Source of the DNA: Bacillota bacterium
GTDB lineage: Bacteria; Bacillota; Clostridia; Acetivibrionales; DSM-1351
Reading direction: 5' to 3'
Length of the DNA: 64,000 nt
Assembly (NCBI GenBank): GCA_023444055.1
Contig: JAEZRV010000065.1
Coordinates: 30,598 to 94,597 of the forward strand
Under the pieces are notes generated by a model. The model was not told the origin of the DNA, did not search any database, and saw only the letters and a list, made by a program, of their open reading frames with translations. Position numbers and translations under genes: made by a program. Shown in pieces: positions 9,134 through 17,084 of this stretch. Every line of letters begins with the position of its first letter. Position 1 is the first letter of the stretch.

Positions 9134-9162
9134 ATTATAGCAAACTTTAATATAACAGTAAA
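9134..9162 (-). promoter_or_regulatory. promoter of coaBC
   Basis: Read on the minus strand: TTTACT at 9162-9157, 17 bases, then TGC-TATAAT ending at 9134. This is an extended -10 promoter about 50 bases before the coaBC start. Confidence 0.6.
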
Positions 9163-9322
9163 GAATATTGACAAATTTTATCAAAAAATCTATTGATTAG
9201 TGCTAAAGTTTCTTATAAACTAAAATTATAACTATTATAAATATGCTTAATCTGGCATAATTGCAAAAACAAAGTGTAAAACCTTTGTATTTTATTGTTT
9301 AAACGAGGAGCTGTGTATAAAT

Positions 9323-10090
9323 ATGATTTTAGCTATTGATATAGGGAATACCACTGTTGTTGTAGGATGTATTATAAATGGTAAAGTGATTTTATCAGGT
9401 AGAATTGAATCCAATAGTACTTTTTCTTGTGATGAATATGCTTCATATTTTATGAATATGTTAGCTAAAGCAAACATTGATACTAATGATATTAAGGGCA
9501 GTATTATTTCATCGGTTGTTCCTCAGATTACCAATGCAATAAAAAAGGCAGTTGCAATAGTAACTAATACTATTCCATTAATTGCAGGACCAAGCTTGAA
9601 TCATAATTTGAAGTTTATGGTACAAAGTCCTGATCATCTTGGGAGTGACCGTGTGGTCGATGCTATAGCGGCAGTACATTACTATAGTAAGCCAGTTATT
9701 ATTTTTGATATGGGCACGGCAACAACAGTATCAGTGGTCGATGATAGCTATAATTTTAGAGGCGGCATGATTATGCTAGGCGTAAAAAGTGCATTAGATG
9801 CGCTTTCTAGTAAAGCCTCACAGCTTCCAACCATCAATCTTGAAGAATGTGGAAATATTATAGGTAAGAACACTATTGAGTGCATGCAAAGTGGAAGTGT
9901 TTATGGACATGCAGCGATGGTTGATGGAATAATTCATAAATTAAAAAAGCAAGTGGGTAAGCACCCAACTGTTATTGCCACGGGTGGATTAGCACGATTA
10001 ATTATTCCACATTGTGAAGAGAAGATTATATATGACGAGTACCTATTGTTAAAGGGATTGTATCTATTATATGAAAAAAATGCCAAATAA
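9323..10090 (+). CDS. coaX: type III pantothenate kinase
   Basis: This is a 255-aa kinase of the ASKHA fold that phosphorylates pantothenate, the first committed step of CoA synthesis. The phosphate-1 motif DIGNTT is at residues 5-10. GSDRVVDAIAA and FDMGTATTVSVV follow, and the adenosine-side GGLA is near the C-terminus. Length is normal for CoaX. Type III enzymes are not feedback-inhibited by CoA and require a monovalent cation. A GAGGAG-like site precedes the ATG. It is transcribed divergently from coaBC, with the pantothenate synthesis genes downstream, so the whole vitamin-to-phosphopantetheine route sits in 6 kb. Confidence 0.93.
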   Translation: MILAIDIGNTTVVVGCIINGKVILSGRIESNSTFSCDEYASYFMNMLAKANIDTNDIKGSIISSVVPQITNAIKKAVAIVTNTIPLIAGPSLNHNLKFMVQSPDHLGSDRVVDAIAAVHYYSKPVIIFDMGTATTVSVVDDSYNFRGGMIMLGVKSALDALSSKASQLPTINLEECGNIIGKNTIECMQSGSVYGHAAMVDGIIHKLKKQVGKHPTVIATGGLARLIIPHCEEKIIYDEYLLLKGLYLLYEKNAK

Positions 10091-10177
10091 TAGGGTTAGT
10101 ATTTGTCGCTTTTTTTTAGGGTTACTCTAATTAAAGTATAGCTAATTGATAGGCTTAACTAGAGACAGTTTAAAGGC

Positions 10178-10206
10178 TTTACATAATTAAAATAAGGTGT
10201 TATATT
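10178..10206 (+). promoter_or_regulatory. promoter of the pan operon
   Basis: TTTACA at 10178-10183, a 17-base spacer and TATATT at 10201-10206. This predicts a 5' leader of about 229 bases before panG. Confidence 0.6.
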
Positions 10207-10212
10207 ACATAA

Positions 10213-10441
10213 ATAGTAGTGAATTTTTTATAAAACTATATCATGATTTATTTTATTTTTGGTATGGCGGCTCGTATCCTAATAGGAATGAGACCTAAAG
10301 AGCAATCACTCCTCTGAAATGCTAGCGAAAAGTTTTGAGCCTTAACAGCATTAAATATGCTTAAAGGTGATAGCTTTAGAAGCTGAAGCTGTTTAATAAC
10401 AGCTTAGAACAGCTTAGCTACAAAATCAGGGAGGTGGTACT
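10213..10441 (+). promoter_or_regulatory. structured 5' leader of the pan operon, candidate pan-motif RNA
   Basis: This long untranslated leader is rich in paired segments. GGAATG/CACTCC around an A-rich internal loop lies near 10283-10315. A perfect AAGCTGTT/AACAGCTT hairpin with loop TAAT is at 10386-10405. AAGCTG is repeated on the 5' side and AACAGCTT on the 3' side, so alternative pairings are possible. An RNA element called the pan motif is known upstream of pantothenate synthesis genes in Firmicutes, and location alone makes this a candidate. I could not verify the consensus by eye. Confidence 0.4.
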
Positions 10442-11299
10442 ATGAAAATTGGATTTATTGGTGCAGGAAAAGTAGGGTTTTCTCTTGGGAAATATTTTAG
10501 TGAACATGATTTAGATGTCATAGGATATTACAGCAGAAATCCGCAATCTGCAATACAGGCAGCAGAATTTACAGGCACGGTGTACTTTAATGACATTGAT
10601 AGCATTGTAGAGGCAAGTGATACTCTTTTTCTTACTGTTCCCGATGGGGCGATAAAGGAATTATGGGATTACATTGATAAGTTGTCAATTAAAAATAAAA
10701 TAATTTGCCACTGTAGTGGTTTATTTTCATCTTCAGTTTTTTCTAATATTGATAATCATGATGCATATGGTTATTCTATTCATCCACTTTTAGGAATTAG
10801 CGATAAGCAAAATTCTTACGAGCAGCTTTCTCGCGCGTTTTTTACAATTGAAGGCTCACCAAGCCGGTTGTATGATATGGAGATGCTGTTTAAACATCTG
10901 GGTAATCCTGTACAGGTTATTTCACCGAAAAACAAGGCGGTTTATCATAGCGCGGCGGTATTTGCCAGCAATTTAATGGTTGCATTGGCACAAACAGGCA
11001 TAGATCTACTTAAAAGCTGTGGTTTTGATGAGCAGAGTGCAAGCCTCGCTCTAAATACTTTAATGCTAGGCAATATTAAAAATATTGTTAGGCAAGGAAC
11101 ATCAGATGCATTAACAGGACCTATCGAACGATGTGATATAGAGACTGTCGAACAACATTTGTCTTGTTTAAACGGAGAGGATAGAGAAATATATATTTTA
11201 CTTTCAAAAAAGCTAATTGATATTGCTAAAAGGAAAAAGCCGGATTGCAATTATGCTAAATTAGAAAACATGATGGGAGAGATGATAAATAATGAGTAA
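10442..11299 (+). CDS. panG: Rossmann/DUF2520 protein, PanG-type ketopantoate reductase
   Basis: This 285-aa protein has an N-terminal Rossmann domain (MKIGFIGAGKVGFSLGKYF) and a C-terminal DUF2520 helical domain (SAAVFASNLMVALAQTG, GPIERCD). PanG of Francisella, a DUF2520 protein, was shown to be an alternative NADPH-dependent ketopantoate reductase, with relatives in Clostridium and Enterococcus. No PanE gene is seen here. The gene starts the pan operon and overlaps panB by eight bases, which strongly supports this role: 2-dehydropantoate to pantoate. GGAGGTGG precedes the ATG. The function is inferred from family and context. Confidence 0.82.
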   Translation: MKIGFIGAGKVGFSLGKYFSEHDLDVIGYYSRNPQSAIQAAEFTGTVYFNDIDSIVEASDTLFLTVPDGAIKELWDYIDKLSIKNKIICHCSGLFSSSVFSNIDNHDAYGYSIHPLLGISDKQNSYEQLSRAFFTIEGSPSRLYDMEMLFKHLGNPVQVISPKNKAVYHSAAVFASNLMVALAQTGIDLLKSCGFDEQSASLALNTLMLGNIKNIVRQGTSDALTGPIERCDIETVEQHLSCLNGEDREIYILLSKKLIDIAKRKKPDCNYAKLENMMGEMINNE

Positions 11300-12131
11300 T
11301 ACCGTTCTTACATTTAAAGATTATAAACTTAATAATAAAAAAATAGCTGTTCTTACAGCATATGATTATGTGGCGGCAAAGCTAATGGATGAAGCAGGGG
11401 TTAATGCCATATTGGTGGGCGATTCATTAGGAATGGTAGTTTTGGGGTATGAGGATACTTTGCAGGTTACGATGGAGGATATGATTCATCATACAAGAGC
11501 TGTGGCAAGAGGTGCAAAAAATACTTTGGTTATAAGTGATATGCCGTTCATGTCATATCAGACCTCAGTTTATGATGCGGTATGCAATGCAGGGCGCCTT
11601 GTTAAAGAGGGAAATGCTAACGCTGTCAAGCTTGAGGGCGGAAGTGTTGTTTGCCCTCAGATTAAAGCAATTGTTGATGCCTCTATACCTGTTATGGGGC
11701 ATATTGGTTTGACTCCACAATCTGTTAATGCTTTTGGTGGCTTTAAGGTACAAGGAAAAAGTGAAGAAGCTGCAAGGCATCTGATAGATTCCGCAAAAGC
11801 AATTGAGCAGGCAGGTGCTTTTGCAATTACTCTCGAATGCATCCCTGCAAAATTGGCTACTCTTATTTCGCAAAGTATTTCTATTCCAACTATCGGAATA
11901 GGTGCAGGAAATGGTTGTGATGGGCAGGTGTTAGTTTATCAGGATATGCTAAGTATGTTTTCAGATTTGACACCAAAGTTTGCAAAAAGCTATGCAAATA
12001 TTGGTACACAAATGAAAGCTGCTTTTTGTAAATATATTGAAGAGGTTCAAAGTGGGGTATTCCCTGCCGATGAGCATTGTTTTAAAATTGAGGATACTGT
12101 TATTGAAAAACTATATGGGGGAGAAGCTTAA
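11292..12131 (+). CDS. panB: 3-methyl-2-oxobutanoate hydroxymethyltransferase
   Basis: This 279-aa TIM-barrel enzyme adds a hydroxymethyl group from methylenetetrahydrofolate to 2-ketoisovalerate, giving ketopantoate. Family signatures are AYDYVAAKLMDEAG, VGDSLGMVVLGYEDTLQVTMEDMI, KLEGG and GHIGLTPQS. Length is normal. The start overlaps the end of panG and its own stop overlaps the panC start by one base (TAATG), so the genes are translationally coupled. The substrate is supplied by the ilv genes at 36-40 kb. Confidence 0.96.
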   Translation: MSNTVLTFKDYKLNNKKIAVLTAYDYVAAKLMDEAGVNAILVGDSLGMVVLGYEDTLQVTMEDMIHHTRAVARGAKNTLVISDMPFMSYQTSVYDAVCNAGRLVKEGNANAVKLEGGSVVCPQIKAIVDASIPVMGHIGLTPQSVNAFGGFKVQGKSEEAARHLIDSAKAIEQAGAFAITLECIPAKLATLISQSISIPTIGIGAGNGCDGQVLVYQDMLSMFSDLTPKFAKSYANIGTQMKAAFCKYIEEVQSGVFPADEHCFKIEDTVIEKLYGGEA

Positions 12132-12976
12132 TGAATATTGTTAATACAGTTAATGAAGTTCACCAAACGGTGAAAGCATGGAAAAAAGAAGGCCTAAGCA
12201 TTGGTTTTGTACCCACTATGGGTTATTTGCATGAGGGTCATCAAAGCTTGATTCAGCGTGCAGCTCTAGAAAATGACCGTGTTGTCGTTAGTATATTTGT
12301 AAATCCTATGCAGTTCGGTCCTTCAGAGGATTTGGAAAGCTATCCTCGGGATTTAGAGCATGATGCGGCTCTTTGTGAAAAAACGGGTGCACATTTGATT
12401 TTTCACCCAGAGGCTCAAGAAATGTACATGCCTGATTTTTGCAGCTTTGTTGATATGGATGGTCTTACTAAAGGGTTGTGTGGTAAAAGCCGCCCTGTTC
12501 ATTTCCGTGGTGTATGCACGGTTGTCAATAAATTATTTAATATTGTTGGTGCTGACCGTGCATATTTTGGACAAAAGGATGCTCAACAGCTAGCTGTAAT
12601 TAAGCGTATGGTGCGTGACTTAAACATGGATATTGAAATTGTAGGTTGTCCAATAATAAGAGAAGCGGATGGTTTAGCTAAAAGTTCCCGAAACACTTAT
12701 TTAAGTGATACAGAACGTAAGGCAGCGTTAATTTTAAATAAATCTCTAGCGATTGGAAGAGAATTACTTAAAAATGGGGAGAGAGATGCGAACACTATTA
12801 TAGGCAGCATAACTGAAAATATAAATACTGAAGCACTTGCGAGAATAGATTATGTGGATGTGGTTGATGCTCTGTCTTTGGAAAAGGTTGATAAAATTGA
12901 GCAATCCGTATTGGTCGCAATTGCAGTATATATTGGAAAAACGAGATTAATTGATAATTTTAGTTTTGAGGTATAA
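12131..12976 (+). CDS. panC: pantothenate synthetase (pantoate-beta-alanine ligase)
   Basis: This 281-aa enzyme of the nucleotidyltransferase superfamily condenses pantoate and beta-alanine with ATP. The PTMGYLHEGHQSLI segment carries the HxGH motif near residue 38. FVNPMQFGPSED, the central YFGQKDAQQLAVIKRMV and the KSSRNTYLS (KMSKS-like) loop are intact. Length is typical. It lies between panB and panD, with the coupled start noted for panB. Beta-alanine comes from the panD product. Confidence 0.96.
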   Translation: MNIVNTVNEVHQTVKAWKKEGLSIGFVPTMGYLHEGHQSLIQRAALENDRVVVSIFVNPMQFGPSEDLESYPRDLEHDAALCEKTGAHLIFHPEAQEMYMPDFCSFVDMDGLTKGLCGKSRPVHFRGVCTVVNKLFNIVGADRAYFGQKDAQQLAVIKRMVRDLNMDIEIVGCPIIREADGLAKSSRNTYLSDTERKAALILNKSLAIGRELLKNGERDANTIIGSITENINTEALARIDYVDVVDALSLEKVDKIEQSVLVAIAVYIGKTRLIDNFSFEV

Positions 12977-12986
12977 GGAGAATTTT

Positions 12987-13373
12987 ATGTTTATTAATAT
13001 GCTTAAAGGAAAAATTCATCGCGCTACAGTTGTGCAAGCTGAGCTTTCTTACGTGGGAAGTATTACTGTTGATCTAGATTTATTAGATGCAGCAGGTATT
13101 TGTGAGTATGAGAAAGTTCATGTTGTAGATATAGATAATGGAAACCGTTTTGAAACTTATACTATAGCAGGGGAAAGAGGCTCAGGAATGATTTGCCTCA
13201 ATGGTGCAGCAGCCCGTTGTGTCCATGTTGGTGATAAAGTAATCATAATGGCATATTGCATGTTAGATGCTCAAGAAGCTAAGGAACACAAGCCCTCTGT
13301 GGTTTTTGTAGATGAGAAGAACAGAATCAGCAAAGTTACCCAGTATGAGAAGCATGGGGAGTTGGGGGAGTAA
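12987..13373 (+). CDS. panD: aspartate 1-decarboxylase proenzyme
   Basis: This 128-aa pyruvoyl enzyme makes beta-alanine from aspartate. The self-cleavage site Gly24-Ser25 lies in the motif ELSYVGSITVD. Cleavage at Ser25 generates the pyruvoyl group, and the later NGAAARCVHVGDKVIIMAYC is the conserved C-terminal core. The frame is open further upstream (from 12951), but ATG 12987 with AAGGAG six bases before it gives the standard length. It is the fourth gene of the pan operon. Three bases after its stop begins a KilA-N fragment. Confidence 0.95.
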   Translation: MFINMLKGKIHRATVVQAELSYVGSITVDLDLLDAAGICEYEKVHVVDIDNGNRFETYTIAGERGSGMICLNGAAARCVHVGDKVIIMAYCMLDAQEAKEHKPSVVFVDEKNRISKVTQYEKHGELGE

Positions 13374-13376
13374 AAG

Positions 13377-13640
13377 ATGAACAGAGACAAAACTTTTAAA
13401 GCTACAATTAATGTGGTTGGTTCAGAAATAGCTGTTATTTCAGATGGAGGAAATAACGGTGATTATATTTCCCTTACAGATATGACAAAAAGCTTTGAGG
13501 GAGGTACAGCATTAATTGAGCAGTGGTTAAGAAATAAAGATACAATACTGTTTCTTGGAACATGGGAAAGATTATATAACACTGATTTTAATTCCCTCGA
13601 ATTCGAGGGAATTAAAAATGATGTTGGTGCAAGTAGCTAA
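13377..13640 (+). CDS. truncated KilA-N domain protein, probable gene remnant
   Basis: This 87-aa protein begins ATG 13377, three bases after panD, with GGGGGAG inside the end of panD as its ribosome site. DYISLTDMTK, IEQWLRNKDTILFLGTWERL and NSLEFEGIK are the recognisable N-terminal half of a phage-type KilA-N DNA-binding domain. The usual continuation (about 150 further residues) is absent and the frame ends in GASS. It is therefore probably a decayed fragment of a phage or accessory gene fused to the pan transcript. The last third of the frame is covered by a perfect palindrome (13586-13617). A function as a short DNA-binding peptide cannot be excluded. Confidence 0.7.
   Translation: MNRDKTFKATINVVGSEIAVISDGGNNGDYISLTDMTKSFEGGTALIEQWLRNKDTILFLGTWERLYNTDFNSLEFEGIKNDVGASS
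13586..13617. repeat. perfect 32-bp palindrome
   Basis: The half-site TTTTAATTCCCTCGAA at 13586-13601 is followed immediately by its exact reverse complement at 13602-13617, centred on GAATTC, with no spacer. It lies inside the KilA-N remnant and encodes its NSLEFEGIK segment. It could form a cruciform in DNA, act as a dimeric-protein site, or help end the pan transcript. Confidence 0.9.
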
Positions 13641-13824
13641 ATAGAAATGAAAAATAACACCGTACTTGAACGCAAAATAAAATTGTATAGAATCTTTTAA
13701 AGAATTTTGTTGTAAATAGGTAGTTGTAAGAAGATTAGAAATAAGTCAATAATGACTAATTTGTAGAGAAATTTTTAATTTATAACAAAAGATAAGTCTG
13801 GAAACTATTTAAGGGGGATCTTTA

Positions 13825-14874
13825 GTGAGTGAAAGCAATGCACTAATTAAACTAGGAATAGTTGGCTGTGGGGAGCATAGCCACGAGCATTTTAAAGCAG
13901 CTATAGAAGTCCAAGGAGTTAAAATCGCGGCTTGTTGTGACATTAATGATGTACGAGCACAGGCTTGTGCAGAGAAATATGGTTGTGATAGGTATTACAC
14001 TGTACTTGAAGAAATGCTTGAGGAAGAAAAATTAGATGGGGTAATTTTATGTACATGGCCTATACAGCATCTTGAGCAAATTGAACTATGCCTAAAAAAA
14101 GGTGTTAAAAATATACTATGTGAGAAAGCACTTACTCTGTCTTCACAGGAAGCGATTGAAATCGGTAAGTTGGTTCAACAAAATGATGCATTTTTAATGG
14201 AAGGCTGTAAATATATTCATCATCATGCTATCCGTAAATTAGAACGCATTTTATCATATGGCGATATCGGTAAAATTGATAGCATTCGTGCAACTTTTAG
14301 TAATTATGAACCTGAAGAAACAAAGGAAAAGAATAATGAGTTTGATTGGAGATATCGCAAGAATTGTGGCGGTGGTGTAGCATATGACTGGATGAGTTAT
14401 CTTGTAAATGCATGCAATCATTTTAGTGGAAGTTTACCAAAACGTGTTTTTGCTAGTGGTACTCTAAGTAAGCAATACGAAGTTTTTACTCGAATATTTG
14501 GTATGATTGAGTATGAGAATGGTATTGTTGCCTTTATAGAAAGCAGCAAGGAGGCAAATTTCAGCGAGGAGCTACAAATTACATGTGGAAATGGTATCTT
14601 ACGTTTGCCGATAGCATGGGGTATTTTTGGTGAGACTAAAATAACTCAAACACATCGTAAGCCAGAATGGGACTACATACTGACTGATAGCTATGAAATT
14701 GAAGAAGCAAATGCATTCGTACTTCAGCTAAGGAACTTTGTTGCTGTTATTCAAGGGCTAGAAAAGCCTATATTACCATTGCATCAATCTATACAGAATG
14801 TACAGCTCATTGAAGCCATGGTTACAAGTTGTATAGAGGGACGCATCATTGATATGAAGCTTTATGAGAATTAA
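13825..14874 (+). CDS. Gfo/Idh/MocA-family oxidoreductase
   Basis: This is a 349-aa NAD(P)-dependent sugar or inositol-type dehydrogenase. The N-terminal Rossmann motif is GIVGCGEHSHEH, where the family usually has GxGxxG, so the third glycine is replaced. LCEKAL carries the conserved E-K pair near residue 103. The C-terminal alpha/beta domain contains GGGVAYDWMSYLVNACNHF, with the His typical of the active site. The start is GTG 13825 with AAGGGGG upstream. It is followed after 23 bases by tadA with no evident functional link. The substrate is unknown. Confidence 0.82.
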   Translation: MSESNALIKLGIVGCGEHSHEHFKAAIEVQGVKIAACCDINDVRAQACAEKYGCDRYYTVLEEMLEEEKLDGVILCTWPIQHLEQIELCLKKGVKNILCEKALTLSSQEAIEIGKLVQQNDAFLMEGCKYIHHHAIRKLERILSYGDIGKIDSIRATFSNYEPEETKEKNNEFDWRYRKNCGGGVAYDWMSYLVNACNHFSGSLPKRVFASGTLSKQYEVFTRIFGMIEYENGIVAFIESSKEANFSEELQITCGNGILRLPIAWGIFGETKITQTHRKPEWDYILTDSYEIEEANAFVLQLRNFVAVIQGLEKPILPLHQSIQNVQLIEAMVTSCIEGRIIDMKLYEN

Positions 14875-14897
14875 AATACTTAATATGAGGAAAAAGA

Positions 14898-15368
14898 ATG
14901 TACACCAAAAAAGAACAATTCATGATAAAAGCCTTAAACCAGGCAAAGCTTGCATATAAAAAGGGAGAAACACCTGTAGGTGCAGTTATTATAAAAGATG
15001 GTCAAATAATAGCCAGAGGACACAACCTTAAAGAAGCAAAAAACGATGTAACCTCTCATGCAGAGATAGAGGCAATTCGAAAAGCGGCTAACAAGCTGGG
15101 AACATGGAGACTTGACGGCTGTGAAATGTATGTAACGTTAGAGCCTTGTCCCATGTGCGCGGGAGCAATTATTCAATCCAGGATAAGCACGCTTTACATT
15201 GGAGCAATGGACAACAGAGCCGGAGCAGCAGGTTCAGTAATAGATCTGTTTAGAGTTCAGCAATTTAATCATAGGGTGGATGTTGTGCTAGGGCTTTTGC
15301 ATGAGGAATGTACTGAGCTGCTAAAGAATTTTTTTTTAGCTTTAAGAAGAGACAAGCATATGAATTAA
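14898..15368 (+). CDS. tadA: tRNA-specific adenosine deaminase
   Basis: This 156-aa zinc deaminase converts A34 to inosine in tRNA-Arg(ACG). The zinc site is His54 (in SHAEIEAIRKA, with catalytic Glu56) plus Cys84 and Cys87 in EPCPMCAGAI. FGAxD-like spacing (YIGAMDNRAGAAGSVIDL) and an RR-rich C-terminus are typical for TadA rather than cytidine or guanine deaminase. The ribosome site is GAGGAAAAAG. A strong hairpin follows at 15389-15430. Confidence 0.92.
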   Translation: MYTKKEQFMIKALNQAKLAYKKGETPVGAVIIKDGQIIARGHNLKEAKNDVTSHAEIEAIRKAANKLGTWRLDGCEMYVTLEPCPMCAGAIIQSRISTLYIGAMDNRAGAAGSVIDLFRVQQFNHRVDVVLGLLHEECTELLKNFFLALRRDKHMN

Positions 15369-15388
15369 CCTTAAAAAGTAAAATATTA

Positions 15389-15430
15389 AAATCTCCAAAT
15401 TGATCTTTTGTTTAACCAATTTGGAGATTT
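15389..15430. terminator. bidirectional terminator between tadA and FGGY kinase
   Basis: AAATCTCCAAATTG at 15389-15402 is the exact complement of 15417-15430, with a 14-base loop. T-rich sequence lies on both outer sides. It separates two convergent genes. Confidence 0.85.
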
Positions 15431-15462
15431 TTCATATGAGCCGAAAGTAACAGTTTACCTTC

Positions 15463-16986
15463 TTACATTATTTGTGAAATGGATTTCATATCTTGCTTTA
15501 GATTCTCATAAATAGAACGATATATCTTATAATACTGGTCATATTTCTTTTTATTATAATCATTTGGTATAATTTTTTTGTCTAAAACCTGCCATTTCTT
15601 AACATCCTCATAGGAAAGCAATCCTGTTCCTATTCCTGCTAGCATTACATCTCCCATATTTGCTTCTACATCATGAATAGGGCATACTACAGGGTAACCA
15701 GTTACATCTGCAAATATCTGTCTCCATAATTTTGATTTTGCAACTCCACCTGCCAGTAGAATGTATTCTCCTAGATTTTCTCCAGTACATTCCATAGCAT
15801 GTCTTAAGGAATATGCAACAGCTTCCAAAAAAGCTCTATAAATATGTGCTTTAGTATGAGTGAGTGAAAGACCTACAATTGTCCCTTTTGCATCGGAATC
15901 CCATACAGGACTTCTTTCACCCATAAAATATGGCAATACAATTAATCCTTCACTTCCAGCTGGTAGCTTTTCTGCTTGTTCATCAAGTATTTTATATGTA
16001 TTTTTTCCACCTGAATGTTCAGCTTCTAGTTCGAGTTCAGCAAATGTATTGCGGAACCATTTTATAATTGCTCCAGCTGTTGCTGCACCACTGAAATTAT
16101 AAGACAGATTTTTAGCATTATATAAATAAGGCCAAACTATTAATCCATTACCTTTTATAGGTTTGTCTGAAATAAATGCAGCACACATAGATGTTCCTAT
16201 TGCAGCGGCATACACTCCCGGCTCAAAAACACCTAAACCTATATTGGCTGCTCCACAGTCAATACCTCCTGCACATACCGGCAAACCTTCATTAAGACCT
16301 AATTCATCTGCTGCCAGCTTAGTCAAGCCTCCCACAATATCTGTTGACTCAACGATGTTTTGAGGCATCATGGAATAGGGGATACCCATTTCTTCCATTA
16401 ACTTTTCTGACCAAGTATGAGTATTCATATCAAAAATACCACCAATATTTCCAGCAGAAGAATAATCAATTGCCACCTTATCTGTCAGCTGATATATTGC
16501 ATAATCATTTGGGGGTAGAAATAATTTGATTTTTGCCCAATTTTCAGGTTCATTGTTTTTAATCCATAAAATTTTGGTGAATCCATAATAAGGGTCTGCT
16601 CCATTATGGGTAATTTGTTTTAACTTTTCTTCTCCGATATTGTCTAAAACCCATTTTGTCTCTTCTGAAGCCCTTCGGTCCATCCAGATTAAACAAGGTC
16701 TCACAGGCTTCATATTCTGATCCAATGGTATTCCTGAACCCCCATATAAACCACTAATACATATACCTTTAATATCATCCTTGTTTACTCCTGATTTTTC
16801 TACTGTATTTATGATGGATTTTTTTGTAGCTTCCATCCATACCTCAGGCCATTGCTCTGCCCATAAGGGCTTTGGTGTTAGCACGTCATACTCCTGTAAA
16901 TCATGGGATATTAGATTGCCTTCGGTATCCATCATAATAGTTTTGGTTCCAGATGTTCCAATATCTGTACCTAATAGATAGTTCAT
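15463..16986 (-). CDS. FGGY-family carbohydrate kinase (xylulokinase-like)
   Basis: This is a 507-aa FGGY kinase. The N-terminal ATPase signature is GTDIGTSGTKTIMMD. WAEQWPEVWMEA, the substrate-side ISGLYGGSGIPLD, IWMDRRASEE, the catalytic-Asp region GGIDCGAANIG and the second signature near LLAGGVAKSKLWRQIFADV follow. It resembles xylulokinase but differs from the true XylB at 53402 (GLYGGSG instead of GQMHGA), so it likely acts on another ketose or polyol. It is the last gene of the leftward arm of the 15-35 kb locus and would phosphorylate the end product. GGGAG precedes the ATG. Confidence 0.85.
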   Translation of the reverse strand: MNYLLGTDIGTSGTKTIMMDTEGNLISHDLQEYDVLTPKPLWAEQWPEVWMEATKKSIINTVEKSGVNKDDIKGICISGLYGGSGIPLDQNMKPVRPCLIWMDRRASEETKWVLDNIGEEKLKQITHNGADPYYGFTKILWIKNNEPENWAKIKLFLPPNDYAIYQLTDKVAIDYSSAGNIGGIFDMNTHTWSEKLMEEMGIPYSMMPQNIVESTDIVGGLTKLAADELGLNEGLPVCAGGIDCGAANIGLGVFEPGVYAAAIGTSMCAAFISDKPIKGNGLIVWPYLYNAKNLSYNFSGAATAGAIIKWFRNTFAELELEAEHSGGKNTYKILDEQAEKLPAGSEGLIVLPYFMGERSPVWDSDAKGTIVGLSLTHTKAHIYRAFLEAVAYSLRHAMECTGENLGEYILLAGGVAKSKLWRQIFADVTGYPVVCPIHDVEANMGDVMLAGIGTGLLSYEDVKKWQVLDKKIIPNDYNKKKYDQYYKIYRSIYENLKQDMKSISQIM

Positions 16987-17084
16987 ACGAAATCTCCCTT
17001 TATCTGTTTTAAATTATTTTGAAAAAGCAGCAAAACTAGATTTTAAAGGATTGTAGTGCTACTTAAGATGGCTGACTTTCTTTT

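Noticed and set aside
9168..9196. TTGACA-17-TATTGA as coaX promoter
   Set aside because: The -10 is poor and the leader would be long. The coaX promoter remains unassigned.
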